Shown: one piece after another, positions 8,806-17,692 of the stretch | Position numbering within the stretch: position 1 is the first letter of the stretch | Layout of the letters: each line of letters begins with the position of its first letter | From: Paenibacillus silvae | GTDB lineage: Bacteria > Bacillota > Bacilli > Paenibacillales > Paenibacillaceae | Assembly (NCBI RefSeq): GCF_014639235.1 | Contig: NZ_BMFU01000004.1 | Span: 117,222 to 181,221, forward strand | Reading direction: 5' to 3' | Length of the DNA: 64,000 nucleotides | Program-made: the position numbers and the translations under genes | The notes under the pieces: generated by a model | Database searches by the model: none | What the model saw: only the letters and a program-made list of their open reading frames with translations | What the model was told of the DNA's origin: nothing

Positions 8806-9699
8806 ATGATTCATTCATGTGAATATTCCATTATTATTCCGGTGTATAACCAGAAAGAATCGTTACTTATTACCTTATCTTTGTTCGAGAAACAAAATTA
8901 CCCAAGTGATAAATTTGAATTGATAATCGTTAATGATGGATCCACGGACGAATTGGAAGTAGATATTACCCATAAGGAATGGCCTAGAAACTTTAAGTTC
9001 ATTCATCAGACCAACAAAGGCCGGGCATGTGCACGGAACATCGGAGTCGAGAATGCGCGATCAAATAACCTGATATTTTGTGATGCCGATCGGTTTCCAG
9101 ACCCGGATTATATTACTAGCATTGCTAACGTTAGGAATCATTACGGCGATTGTGCGATCATTGGGAGACCGCTAGAGTTCTTTGGATCTAAGAAATGGCT
9201 CGATCTCAGTGTGGAACTAGATTGGAATAAAATAAAAAAGTACTCTAGGGATTCCGTATACTACCACAAAATCACTCAATTGTATGATCATCGTGGATTT
9301 ACGGATTCGCCAATAAGATGGTCATCGTTCCTCGTCGGAAACTCTTGCGTTACTCGCCGTGATTTTGAACTGGTCAATGGATTTGATCCGGATTTCAAAG
9401 CATGGGGCTTCGAACATTTCGAATTTGCATTGCGACTTCAAGACAAAGGGGTTTTCTTTTATAGCTGCTCGGATGCAATAAATTTTCATATTCCGCACCC
9501 TCGGGAACAAAGTTTCTACCGAACAATGATCGAACAGAGCATGGACATTGTGGAGAGGAAGCACCCAACCGTTCCATGCAGATTGCTTAAAGATTTTATG
9601 TTTGGCGAAATTACTCTGCAGCGATTCGAATACATGTTCGGAGGTTTCAACACGGAGACGCTTATGCAGCGGGAGCCGATTACGATGACAATAAAATGA
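8806..9699 (+). CDS. Family 2 glycosyltransferase
   Basis: This 297-residue GT-A enzyme starts S-I-I-I-P-V-Y-N-Q, followed by I-V-N-D-G-S-T-D (~47-54) and the metal-binding C-D-A-D-R (~91-95). The C-terminal part carries W-G-F-E-H-F-E-F-A-L-R (~199-209), resembling the acceptor-side motif of chondroitin-synthase or galactosyltransferase-type GT2 enzymes (W-G-x-E-D-x-E). There is no membrane segment, so it is cytosolic and likely builds the glycan part of the cluster product. A GGAG box precedes the ATG. The donor and acceptor sugars are unknown. The gene follows the broken epimerase, so its nucleotide sugar may have to come from elsewhere. Confidence 0.88.
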   Translation: MIHSCEYSIIIPVYNQKESLLITLSLFEKQNYPSDKFELIIVNDGSTDELEVDITHKEWPRNFKFIHQTNKGRACARNIGVENARSNNLIFCDADRFPDPDYITSIANVRNHYGDCAIIGRPLEFFGSKKWLDLSVELDWNKIKKYSRDSVYYHKITQLYDHRGFTDSPIRWSSFLVGNSCVTRRDFELVNGFDPDFKAWGFEHFEFALRLQDKGVFFYSCSDAINFHIPHPREQSFYRTMIEQSMDIVERKHPTVPCRLLKDFMFGEITLQRFEYMFGGFNTETLMQREPITMTIK

Positions 9700-9743
9700 T
9701 AACATAATACCACTTTATTCTAAGAAGGGTCGGGGATAGGAAA

Positions 9744-10871
9744 ATGAAGCTACATAGGGATAATAATGTACTATTGATTACAGACGTTACAGGGGAAGGT
9801 GGCACTGATACATTTTTGATTGATGTAGCTCTTGCTGGTAGAAATGAGGGCTGGAACATCAGTGCATTGATTAATGATACGAGTGGTTCGGACCAACTTG
9901 GCAGAACATTGACGAAAAGTGGCGTCCCAGTCGTTCGTGCACCGTTATACCATGGGTACTATGATAAGTATCAGCGCAGAAAGGCGACGTTGGATGCGAT
10001 CAATTTCTTCAAACCGAATATTATCCACGTGTTCTGTGGTTCTCCTCGCAGCGCAATTACGCCTAGGGAAATCGCGATCGAAAAAGGTATCCCTTTATTT
10101 TTCACCGAAGCTTTCGTGCCGGAGCAGCCACATTTTGCACCAGGGATTCATGAAAGGGTACATGAATTGTATGAACAAGCTACTGCCGTTACAACGGTAT
10201 GCAGAGATAATATTCGATTATTATCTAGGGTTTACGGTTTTCCTGCCGAGAAAATCATTTATGTTCCGTCATCCATTAAAGTAGATCCTACTTCTCTAGA
10301 GATTGACAATAATACCATAGCTAGCGGCAAGGTTATCAAGGCGGTAACGGCGGGGCGGTTCGTTAAGCAGAAGGGAATTGATATCCTGATCAAGGCTATA
10401 AACTTGTTAGATGAACAGTCCAGAAGCAAGATCAATTTTACAATCATAGGTGCCGGTGAGGATGAACAGTTGTTGAAAAACATGGTAAATAATTACGGTC
10501 TCGAAGGAATGGTTTCATTCATTAATTGGCAACAAGATCTATCTGAAGCATTGGAATCGTTTGATGTATTTATTGCGCCAAGCCGTCACGAGGGTGGGCT
10601 ACCCTTTACGATACTGGTCGCGCTTGCCAAAGGGCTACCATTAATCGGATCCTCTGTATCTGGTATCAAAGAGGCACTCGATGGCGGTGAGTTAGGGGAA
10701 CTGGTAGAGCCAGAGAACGTGCTCGCGTTATCCGAAACAATCAAATCGTTCACTAATAACCCTTATCCACTGCAAAAAAAAGCTAAGAAGTCACGGCAGT
10801 TTTTATTAGACAATTATGATGTCGACAAGAATATGAAAAAAATAATTGATTTGTGGAAAGGTGCCTTGTAG
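9744..10871 (+). CDS. Family 4 glycosyltransferase (GT-B fold)
   Basis: This 375-residue protein has two Rossmann-like halves. The N-terminal half has G-G-T-D-T-F acceptor-side residues. The C-terminal half has T-A-G-R-F-V-K-Q-K-G-I-D (~201-212) and A-P-S-R-H-E-G-G-L-P-F (~284-294). In most GT4 enzymes a second glutamate follows in an E-x7-E motif; here that position reads V (in I-L-V-A-L-A-K-G), so catalysis or donor binding may be modified. GGGATAGGAAA precedes the ATG. The next gene starts directly after its stop, so the two are coupled. It is likely a retaining transferase acting on the cluster glycan. Confidence 0.87.
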   Translation: MKLHRDNNVLLITDVTGEGGTDTFLIDVALAGRNEGWNISALINDTSGSDQLGRTLTKSGVPVVRAPLYHGYYDKYQRRKATLDAINFFKPNIIHVFCGSPRSAITPREIAIEKGIPLFFTEAFVPEQPHFAPGIHERVHELYEQATAVTTVCRDNIRLLSRVYGFPAEKIIYVPSSIKVDPTSLEIDNNTIASGKVIKAVTAGRFVKQKGIDILIKAINLLDEQSRSKINFTIIGAGEDEQLLKNMVNNYGLEGMVSFINWQQDLSEALESFDVFIAPSRHEGGLPFTILVALAKGLPLIGSSVSGIKEALDGGELGELVEPENVLALSETIKSFTNNPYPLQKKAKKSRQFLLDNYDVDKNMKKIIDLWKGAL

Positions 10872-11717
10872 ATGGATAAATTAGAAAAAATAGATGTTCT
10901 GATATGTGCCGCGCGAAATGATATTAACTTCATATTGGAATATGCAATCAAGTCGTGCATTCAAAATTTCAAGCCCTTAAAGCGAATTTATATCGTTACG
11001 CCGGATCCCGATGAAATTGATCGAAAACTAGAAGAATGGCAAATAGATAAGGAACAGATTGTTCTTTTGAACGATTCCGAAGTATTAACAGCGGAAATGA
11101 TGAATTTGCCCGGCTGGCTCAAGCAACAAATAATAAAACTCCAAGTCGAGCAAATCTGTAGTACGAGGTATGTTTGTTGCTTCGGGGCAGATACTGTCAT
11201 GTTGAAGCCGGTTACCTATGATGAGTTATTTGAGAATGATAAGGCCGTGTTGTATTTTAATCGATATTCAACTCCTGGTATACACTTGCACTACGAAAGG
11301 AAACGGGTTGAAAATATTTCGGAAATTTTGCAAACGACACCTAAACGAGCATTTCTTCTAGGGGATTTCATCATGGAGTTAATGATTTTTGATTGCCAAT
11401 ATTTGAGAAGTTTAATGAATTATCTTAATCAATTATATGGGAATAATGCCTTAGCATCTGTCGTTCCGGATTCTTGTGATACCTACTCTGAAAAAACAGC
11501 GTTTGGCGAATGGACCCTCTATGCCGTATACATCTTGGATGTACTGAATGATAGTGTTCCGATTCGAAATTCAGAGTGTAAGTTTGTTCGTCATCTTCAT
11601 AGTGCTAATGATCTACGCAGATTCCAGTACGACTGCCATGTCGCGCATTTTGTAAACAAGTCTTTCGATACGATTGAACTAACTAGACGATTCGAAGCAA
11701 TGGGAATAGGAGCGTGA
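10872..11717 (+). CDS. GT-A-like protein resembling the DUF6492 family
   Basis: This 281-residue soluble protein begins directly after the preceding glycosyltransferase stop. It opens with a beta strand (I-D-V-L-I-C-A-A-R-N-D), has P-G-W-L-K-Q-Q-I-I-K-L at ~77-87, and then F-G-A-D-T-V-M-L-K-P (~98-107). That last stretch sits where GT-A enzymes carry a D-x-D metal motif; here it is A-D-T. The pattern resembles DUF6492-type putative glycosyltransferases, recalled without a search. Position and overlap suggest another step of glycan assembly. Function and sugar are not identifiable, and it might instead be a non-catalytic partner of the GT4. Confidence 0.6.
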   Translation: MDKLEKIDVLICAARNDINFILEYAIKSCIQNFKPLKRIYIVTPDPDEIDRKLEEWQIDKEQIVLLNDSEVLTAEMMNLPGWLKQQIIKLQVEQICSTRYVCCFGADTVMLKPVTYDELFENDKAVLYFNRYSTPGIHLHYERKRVENISEILQTTPKRAFLLGDFIMELMIFDCQYLRSLMNYLNQLYGNNALASVVPDSCDTYSEKTAFGEWTLYAVYILDVLNDSVPIRNSECKFVRHLHSANDLRRFQYDCHVAHFVNKSFDTIELTRRFEAMGIGA

Positions 11718-11721
11718 CATC

Positions 11722-12594
11722 ATGTTCAGATGGGCAAGGCTAACAGAGTTCAATTCAGATGTATTTGCTTCCTTCTTTCATCGGAATGGTTACCATCACA
11801 GTGTTGGTGATCATCAAGGGGAAATGTGGGGGTACGCATGGGCCTTCAACCATGCACGCTCTCGAACCAGCCAACGCGTTTTATGCATCAACTCGGATGT
11901 CTTTCCTGATTATCTTCGTAATGAATCGCCGCAATCAACTATCCATACTGCGTCAAATCCTGATGTGCGAACCGAAGGAGAATTCGATACGATATACGCA
12001 TTCCATTCCCTTTATAGATTGAGTCCGAGAGAATTCACGGATAATGCAATGCATATGTTTCAACTTCTTCGACCCGGCGGAAAACTTGTGCTAATCGAAA
12101 AGTATAAAGTAAGTGGGGGAGTGGGGCATGATTACACGGAATTTTTTGATAAGTCTGGCTTCATGCTCTTCCGTCCTTATCAATACGATCTAATACCACG
12201 GCATGACAGATTAAATCAAGAATGGTTTAAACAAAGGGATGATTTGATCCTTACGATGGATAACTGCGGTAACAAGCATGCATTCTTTGGGGCTATCTTT
12301 TTCAGGCCGTATCGTGCATCAGAAATAGAGGACAAGGTGTTCAAATGCAATAACAGTTGGTTGGGTCTTGACTCAAGGGGATTAATACAACCGTTTGAAT
12401 ACATTGGTGGATATCAGGATGATTTTAGCATCTATAAAGGCGCACAAATACGAATATTTCATTTGCCGGAGGAGCTCAAAAATAAGGAGGCTATCGGGCT
12501 GAATGAGATCAGTTCATGCTTTGGAACTAACAGAGTAGACTCAGCCATGTTGATAAATGAACTAATCTGTCAGGAGTATCTGCTAGATCGCTGA
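11722..12594 (+). CDS. Methyltransferase-like protein with degraded cofactor motif
   Basis: This 290-residue protein has the later part of a class I methyltransferase fold: F-D-T-I-Y-A-F-H-S-L-Y (~92-102), then M-F-Q-L-L-R-P-G-G-K-L-V-L-I-E (~112-126). Motif I, normally a glycine-rich V-L-D-x-G-x-G, reads R-V-L-C-I-N-S-D-V-F, so the SAM-binding glycines are missing. It may bind SAM unusually, or be a structural protein. It starts 4 nt after the upstream stop and is part of the same operon. No signal peptide or membrane segment is seen. The family call is moderate and activity is uncertain. Confidence 0.55.
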   Translation: MFRWARLTEFNSDVFASFFHRNGYHHSVGDHQGEMWGYAWAFNHARSRTSQRVLCINSDVFPDYLRNESPQSTIHTASNPDVRTEGEFDTIYAFHSLYRLSPREFTDNAMHMFQLLRPGGKLVLIEKYKVSGGVGHDYTEFFDKSGFMLFRPYQYDLIPRHDRLNQEWFKQRDDLILTMDNCGNKHAFFGAIFFRPYRASEIEDKVFKCNNSWLGLDSRGLIQPFEYIGGYQDDFSIYKGAQIRIFHLPEELKNKEAIGLNEISSCFGTNRVDSAMLINELICQEYLLDR

Positions 12595-12683
12595 GATTGT
12601 GTCAATTCTGTTTGTATCAGTTGTTAAGGTGAATTCAAGATTCCATTTTGTTTCCCTCTCATTTGTCTCAATGGGGAGGAAAT

Positions 12684-13634
12684 ATGGATTTAGTGAAGGA
12701 AGTCTGCCGGTTACGAACTGATGAGTTTGAAAGACTATGGGGAGTGATTCAATGAGACAAGATTATTTGAATTGGCTCTATAGTATTCTTGCAAAGATGA
12801 CGGAAGAGAAAGAGGTTGTCATTTTTGGGTTGGGACCACGGCAAAAAAACTTGAAAAAATTGCTCGAAAATGCTGCCATACCTTTCCTGGGCTACTGTGG
12901 AGAAGACGTAACCAGCACAGATGAACGATATGACAACGAAAGGCTATTTGACTTAGGTGACTTGAATCGACTAATTAAAAGCATTATAAAAATCTTGATT
13001 AATCCCATAATTCATCATGTGGCTGTGAATAAATTATCCAAAGGCTGGCCAAACAATCACCGTATACGCTGGGGAAGAGATGGTTCAAGCCTTGGTCAGA
13101 ATTCATGAGGTTTACAAAATGCTCGAGGATTCCGAATCGAGAGAAATATTGGACAGCATTACGCTATACCAGCTAACACGGGATACGAAGTATTTGCACG
13201 CAACAACATACGACCAATACTTCCACCTGGTTGTCATGCCTTCCCAGGATGATGTCATTATCGATGGAGGTGCCTACATTGGCGATACGGCAGAAATTTT
13301 TGCTTCGTTTTTGCTGAACAAACGTTCGATCCATTCCTTCGAACCGTCAAGCGCTTTTATAGTAAGAGCATTCAGCTAAAAAGGATCGACTTAATTAAGC
13401 TCGACATCGAGGGTGCTGAACTCGAAGCAATAAGGGGGGACAAAAAATACGATAAAAAAATGGAAACCTAAATTGCAAATTTGTTTGTACCATCATGCAA
13501 GACATTTACGAAATCCCCTGTATATTTCCAAAGAATTCAAGGAGTTCGATTATAAATTCTACATAGGCCACCATCATCAGGATGATCCTTATGAAACGGT
13601 ATTATACGCGGTTTGCCGTTCAGTAAATCAGTAA
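12684..13634 (+). pseudogene. FkbM-family methyltransferase, frameshifted and internally deleted
   Basis: GGGGAGG precedes ATG 12684 (M-D-L-V-K-E-V-C-R-L-R). The frame is lost at ~12752, continues as a regulatory-looking N-terminal part (V-V-I-F-G-L-G-P, ~12820), shifts near 13050, and resumes in D-D-V-I-I-D-G-G-A-Y-I-G-D-T (SAM motif, ~13252-13293) up to S-F-E-P-S-S. About 60-80 residues are then missing, and I-D-L-I-K-L-D-I-E-G-A-E follows in another frame (13387-13422). A last shift near 13450 leads to the C-terminus at TAA 13632-13634. The family O-methylates sugars and polyketides. The gene is dead as written. Its end overlaps the convergent phosphopantetheinyl transferase gene by 7 nt. 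Confidence 0.85.
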
Positions 13635-14332
13635 TGCCGGTTGAGTACATTCGTCAACATTTCAATCCCGATAAAATCAATAGTTTTCGGAAAAGCCTGC
13701 TTTGATGCGCATACCGAAATACAATATTGCGGAATAACATTATACTGGTGGAAGCAGGGGCCTGAGAAATAGTTTGGCATTTTACCCGCAAATTCAAAGC
13801 AACAAGTGTTTGCCTTCCGAATAGAAAATGTGTTCAGAGGCATCTTAAGACCTAAGCCGATTTGTTTAACATAACTTTCTTTTAATGTCCAAAGGTCATA
13901 AAAGTATTGAAGCTGCTGATCTGGTGTAGTTGCAATTAAATCTGTATATTCTTCGCGGGAGAAGAAACGATTGGCAATCTTCAAGTAGTCGATAGGCTGA
14001 ATTTTCTCTATATCAATGCCTATTGGTTCGTCGTCGAATGCGGCTACAACCCATTCCTCAGAATGGGAAACGTTAAAGAAAAAGGTTAGCCCTTCTAGAA
14101 GAGGTTTACCGTATTTATTTGACGAGATTCTGATTTCATTAACTGCAAGATCAAATCTATTCGATAATTCACATCGGACCATTACTTTCGCCAATAAAGA
14201 TCTGTAGGCATCCTGAGTGGAATTAAATGTATTGATGAGCAGTCTCTCTTCATTCGTAAGGCTACTCAGTAAAAGGCTGTAATTGTTTTGGCTGATAACG
14301 GAGGGGACTTTGAGCGCGAGTAGTTTTACCAT
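13628..14332 (-). CDS. Sfp-type 4'-phosphopantetheinyl transferase
   Basis: This 234-residue protein carries the two family signatures: G-I-D-I-E-K at 105-110, with the Mg-binding D and E, and W-T-L-K-E-S-Y-V-K at 148-156. The length equals Sfp (~224-240). It transfers the phosphopantetheine arm of CoA to a carrier-protein serine and would convert the stand-alone carrier at 2487 to its active form. The gene runs against the operon and is divergent from the FkbH-like gene. An AAGGA box lies upstream of the ATG, somewhat far away. The family call is firm; the specific partner is inferred from context. Confidence 0.93.
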   Translation of the reverse strand: MVKLLALKVPSVISQNNYSLLLSSLTNEERLLINTFNSTQDAYRSLLAKVMVRCELSNRFDLAVNEIRISSNKYGKPLLEGLTFFFNVSHSEEWVVAAFDDEPIGIDIEKIQPIDYLKIANRFFSREEYTDLIATTPDQQLQYFYDLWTLKESYVKQIGLGLKMPLNTFSIRKANTCCFEFAGKMPNYFSGPCFHQYNVIPQYCISVCASKQAFPKTIDFIGIEMLTNVLNRHY

Positions 14333-14655
14333 GAAATAAGGATCCTTTTGAAAAGATATTTTATGCTATTAGGGATGATTAAAGAAGCAACCTATTAAAG
14401 AAGGAGAAAAATATTATCTGATTTTTCAAACAAAGTTAGTCTAGTGTCTCAAAGATTGTTTCAAAATGATAACACAGGATTCTGGCTTTTGTAAACACCA
14501 CTCGCTCGAAGTTGTGTAGTCACATGCAGCAAAAACGACTTCAAATAAAGGTGAATTCTAAATGACAAACTTTCCGTTTGTTCCATACTCCTTTAAGTCG
14601 ATTTATAAAAGATTAGGACGAAGTATATAGAAACTTAACTAAGGAAGTGAAAGGG
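14333..14655. other. Divergent intergenic region, phosphopantetheinyl transferase / FkbH
   Basis: About 320 nt of A+T-rich sequence lie between two divergently oriented genes. It must hold both promoters. A possible -10 TATAAA lies near 14606 for the rightward gene, with only a weak -35. No terminator or RNA gene is seen. Confidence 0.4.
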
Positions 14656-16425
14656 TTGAAGCACAAACTTCATAGTATAACCGATCCCATTAAATTAGTA
14701 ATATGGGATCTGGACGATACATTCTGGCAGGGTACTCTTGAAGAAGGAGAAGTCGATTTTATTTCTGAAAACATACGTATTGTTAAATTATTAACTGAGC
14801 GTGGCATAGTGAATTCAATTTGTTCTAAAAATGAATATTCAGTGGTGAAATCTTACCTTACTGAAAACGGACTGTGGGAGTATTTTGTGTTTCCAGAAAT
14901 TAGTTGGAAACCAAAGGGCCAAATGGTGAAAAATATAATAAATAGCGCAAAGCTCCGTGCTAATAATGTATTGTTTATTGATGATCTTGCAGCAAATCTT
15001 GATGAAGTCAAGAGTCTGAATCCTGGTATTTGGACTATATATCCCGAAAGCATTCACCAAATCCCCTCCTATCCTGTGTTTCAGAGCACTGGTAGTAGTG
15101 ACGAACGACTTCAATACTATAAGATACTCGAAAAGAAAAAAGAAGAAATCGAGTACTTGAGTTCGAACGAGGAGTTCTTAAGACAAAGCGAAATAAGGAT
15201 TTTTATTGATTTTGATTGCACCAAGCATATCGATAGAATTGATGAATTAATAAATAGAACAAATCAATTGAATTTCACAAAAAATCGTATATCACTTAAT
15301 GAATTGAATCATTTATTGAGGGATAGTTCAGTTCAAAATGCAACAATAAGAGTTGTTGATAGGTACGGTGATTACGGAATAGTCGGATTCTTTTCTATTA
15401 AACAGGGAAAACTTATTCATTTCTTGTTTTCCTGCCGTGTCTTAAATATGGGGATAGAACAATGGATATACTCATATTTAAAATTTCCTGAAATTATAAA
15501 ATGTGGTGAAACAGCCATTGAATTAGAAAATGATTATACACCTTCGTGGATTAAACTAGAATCCATCGATAACACAAGCATCAAAGGCAATAATACATCA
15601 GAAACAGCTTCATATAGAATCAAGTGTTTACTAAAAGGGGGGTGTGATCTTGAACAAATTTATCATTATTTGAAATATGAAAATATAGAATTAATCAAAG
15701 AATTCAACTATCATTCTAGTGATTCCAAGGCTCCGATTAGAAGAGAACATACCGAGATTCTAAAGTTACCCTATCACGTTACAGAAAGTGAATATTCACC
15801 TATTATTGAAAAAATCCCCTTCTGTGAAAATCAAATGTTTCAAACGGATTTTTTTAATACTGATAATAACGTTGTTATATTTAGTGTATTAATGGATTAT
15901 TTCGCTGGTGTCTACTCATTAAAGCAAAACAATCTGATAAAGATTGCTTATGAAGATTTTTTACTGTCATATACAGAGCCTAAAGATAGGGAAGCGCTTA
16001 AAGAGCGTGCTCTATCATGGTCGGGATATGAAATCAATGATCATTTTTTTGAATGGTTCCTCCATTACTTTCGTCGTCTCGGTCCAATAAGCGAGAAAGA
16101 TTTCTCCGAGAACATCTGTTGGATTCGAAACCATCTGCCTCAACAAACTATATTAATTATTATAAATGGTAGTGAAGTAGATTATCCTAATCCATTAGAA
16201 AAGGACCGGCACAATAGGTACAAAAGTATGAATAAAGCACTTCAGGAAACTATTAAAAATCTTCCAAACACCTTTCTACTCGATGTGAATAAATATATCA
16301 GCAGTAAAGAGGATCACTCCAATCATATTAATCATTATAAAAGATTTGTATACAAACAAATGGCAGACGAGATACTCTCAATAATTGAAAAGGAACTTTC
16401 TGTTGCTCGTGGTAAAAGAATATAG
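14656..16425 (+). CDS. FkbH-like HAD-superfamily protein with extra C-terminal domain
   Basis: Residues ~14-170 are a HAD domain with the nucleophile motif W-D-L-D-D-T-F-W-Q-G (the family usually reads L-D-L-D-N-T-L-W-G-G) and F-I-D-D-L-A-A-N. Residues ~170-310 match the FkbH GNAT-like part (N-R-T-N-Q-L-N-F-T, V-L-N-M-G-I-E). FkbH proteins load a glyceryl unit from 1,3-bisphosphoglycerate onto a carrier protein. Residues ~325-589 are extra. They begin C-L-L-K-G-G-C-D-L and resemble an SGNH/DUF6270-type hydrolase, a weak recollection, with a C-terminal H-x3-H-x-N-H-Y region. TTG 14656 sits 8 nt after AAGGAAG, while GTG 14647 has no site. The gene is A+T-rich compared with the region left of it. 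It is a likely partner of the carrier protein at 2487. Confidence 0.83.
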   Translation: MKHKLHSITDPIKLVIWDLDDTFWQGTLEEGEVDFISENIRIVKLLTERGIVNSICSKNEYSVVKSYLTENGLWEYFVFPEISWKPKGQMVKNIINSAKLRANNVLFIDDLAANLDEVKSLNPGIWTIYPESIHQIPSYPVFQSTGSSDERLQYYKILEKKKEEIEYLSSNEEFLRQSEIRIFIDFDCTKHIDRIDELINRTNQLNFTKNRISLNELNHLLRDSSVQNATIRVVDRYGDYGIVGFFSIKQGKLIHFLFSCRVLNMGIEQWIYSYLKFPEIIKCGETAIELENDYTPSWIKLESIDNTSIKGNNTSETASYRIKCLLKGGCDLEQIYHYLKYENIELIKEFNYHSSDSKAPIRREHTEILKLPYHVTESEYSPIIEKIPFCENQMFQTDFFNTDNNVVIFSVLMDYFAGVYSLKQNNLIKIAYEDFLLSYTEPKDREALKERALSWSGYEINDHFFEWFLHYFRRLGPISEKDFSENICWIRNHLPQQTILIIINGSEVDYPNPLEKDRHNRYKSMNKALQETIKNLPNTFLLDVNKYISSKEDHSNHINHYKRFVYKQMADEILSIIEKELSVARGKRI

Positions 16426-16447
16426 ACAAAGTAGGTGAATAAGCAAC

Positions 16448-17302
16448 GTGCTTAAAAAATTGTCAATTGCAACTTGTACTATAAGTCCTCAGCTTACATT
16501 AACATTCTTGCATTCCATACTACCTTATATAGTTGATGATCAAATAATCGTTATTCTGGATGGTAAAGAATATACGAATGAAGATCTTAGTAGATTTGCA
16601 TATGAAAATGGAATTCTATTAATTACAAATGAAAAAAATATGGGGTTGTCGTACTCCAGAAATGTAGCGATGGAGAAGGCAGAGAATGAGTACATCATTT
16701 TTTTTGATGATGATACAGTACTAATTGATAATGTGATAGAGAGTTATAAAATTTGGTTTGAAAAAGGTTATGATTTGTTGGGTGGTCCTTTACTGCTTCC
16801 TCGTAATTATCCAAAGCTTCCAAATTGGTTACCTGAAGGGCAATCCGCTTTATTTGGAATTCACATAAATCAAGAGAAAATTTGGGGAGGAAATTTTGGC
16901 TATAACTTAAAAAAAGCAAAAATCAAAAATATTTTATTTCAAATTAATCTTGGTAGGAAGGATGGTCAATTACAAGCTGGCGATGATACTACATTTATAA
17001 AAGAGTATTGTGCAAAAAATCATACTGAAGGACTTTTTCGCCAAGAGCTGGCTATTGAACATCATATTAACCCGAAAAGATACACATTCAGATATCTTTC
17101 TCGAAGAACATTTTGGCAAGGAAGGTGTGAAATCCGCCGGAAGTCATTCTTTAATGGTTTTATAAAAGAATTCAAAAGGAACTTTCATTCTAATAAAAAA
17201 AAATATGAAATAACAAAGTTTGGAATGGGTGCAATTCTATTTAGTTATTATATAACTGGTAATTTGGTAGAAATCCTAAATTTGGCTCGAAAAAAAATAT
17301 GA
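16448..17302 (+). CDS. Family 2 glycosyltransferase
   Basis: This 284-residue protein has the GT-A pattern: an initial strand with S-I-A-T-C-T-I, N-M-G-L-S-Y-S-R-N-V-A (~67-77), and F-F-D-D-D-T-V-L-I (~91-99) with the metal-binding aspartates. G-D-D-T-T lies near residue 180, where the catalytic base region falls. It starts at GTG 16448, 22 nt after the FkbH-like gene, and is equally A+T-rich with lysine-rich codon use, so the two probably arrived together. The short tail contains a hydrophobic stretch (~258-275) that could touch the membrane. Donor and acceptor are unknown. Confidence 0.85.
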   Translation: MLKKLSIATCTISPQLTLTFLHSILPYIVDDQIIVILDGKEYTNEDLSRFAYENGILLITNEKNMGLSYSRNVAMEKAENEYIIFFDDDTVLIDNVIESYKIWFEKGYDLLGGPLLLPRNYPKLPNWLPEGQSALFGIHINQEKIWGGNFGYNLKKAKIKNILFQINLGRKDGQLQAGDDTTFIKEYCAKNHTEGLFRQELAIEHHINPKRYTFRYLSRRTFWQGRCEIRRKSFFNGFIKEFKRNFHSNKKKYEITKFGMGAILFSYYITGNLVEILNLARKKI

Positions 17303-17334
17303 AATAGGTAGCGTTTTATATAATTATTGTTACA

Positions 17335-17692
17335 AATTTCGTCGTTGCAGGATTTCTTGCCGAGGTTGGCGATTTGAGTCAATATGAGCACGGATAACAA
17401 ATCATCCGGCTGTCGGGCTTGAATCTGAAAGAAAAAAGCTTTGGTAAACGCAAGGGAAAGACCGGCATTACCAAATGTGGGCGCTCCAGGCTTAGGACTT
17501 TGCTGTTTCGTTGCATAATGCCAATGGTAGCAAAGAATGAGAAGGTTAATGCGTTTCTAAAAACAGTCGCTTATCGCGCTCTGTGGAAAACTAATACGCG
17601 TCATACATTGGGGACTAAGTAGAAAGAGTACAACGCAGTAGATGTTTTAGGACCGTTACGACAAGCCCAATTGCAACAGTGTGGAGCATAAA
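17335..17692 (+). mobile_element. IS110-family transposase remnant (C-terminal part)
   Basis: A degraded frame reads A-G-F-L-A-E-V-G-D-L-S-Q-Y, then G-L-N-L-K-E-K-S-F-G-K-R-K-G and I-T-K-C-G-R-S-R-L-R-T-L-L-F. These match the transposase_20 (C-terminal, helix-hairpin-helix) part of IS110-family transposases. It is interrupted by TAA near 17397 and TAG near 17620, and the N-terminal DEDD catalytic domain is absent. The copy is dead and marks an old insertion between the glycosyltransferase and the reductase. Confidence 0.8.

Noticed and set aside
17335..17692. Intact IS110 element
   Set aside because: The catalytic N-terminal half is missing and the remaining frame has internal stops.
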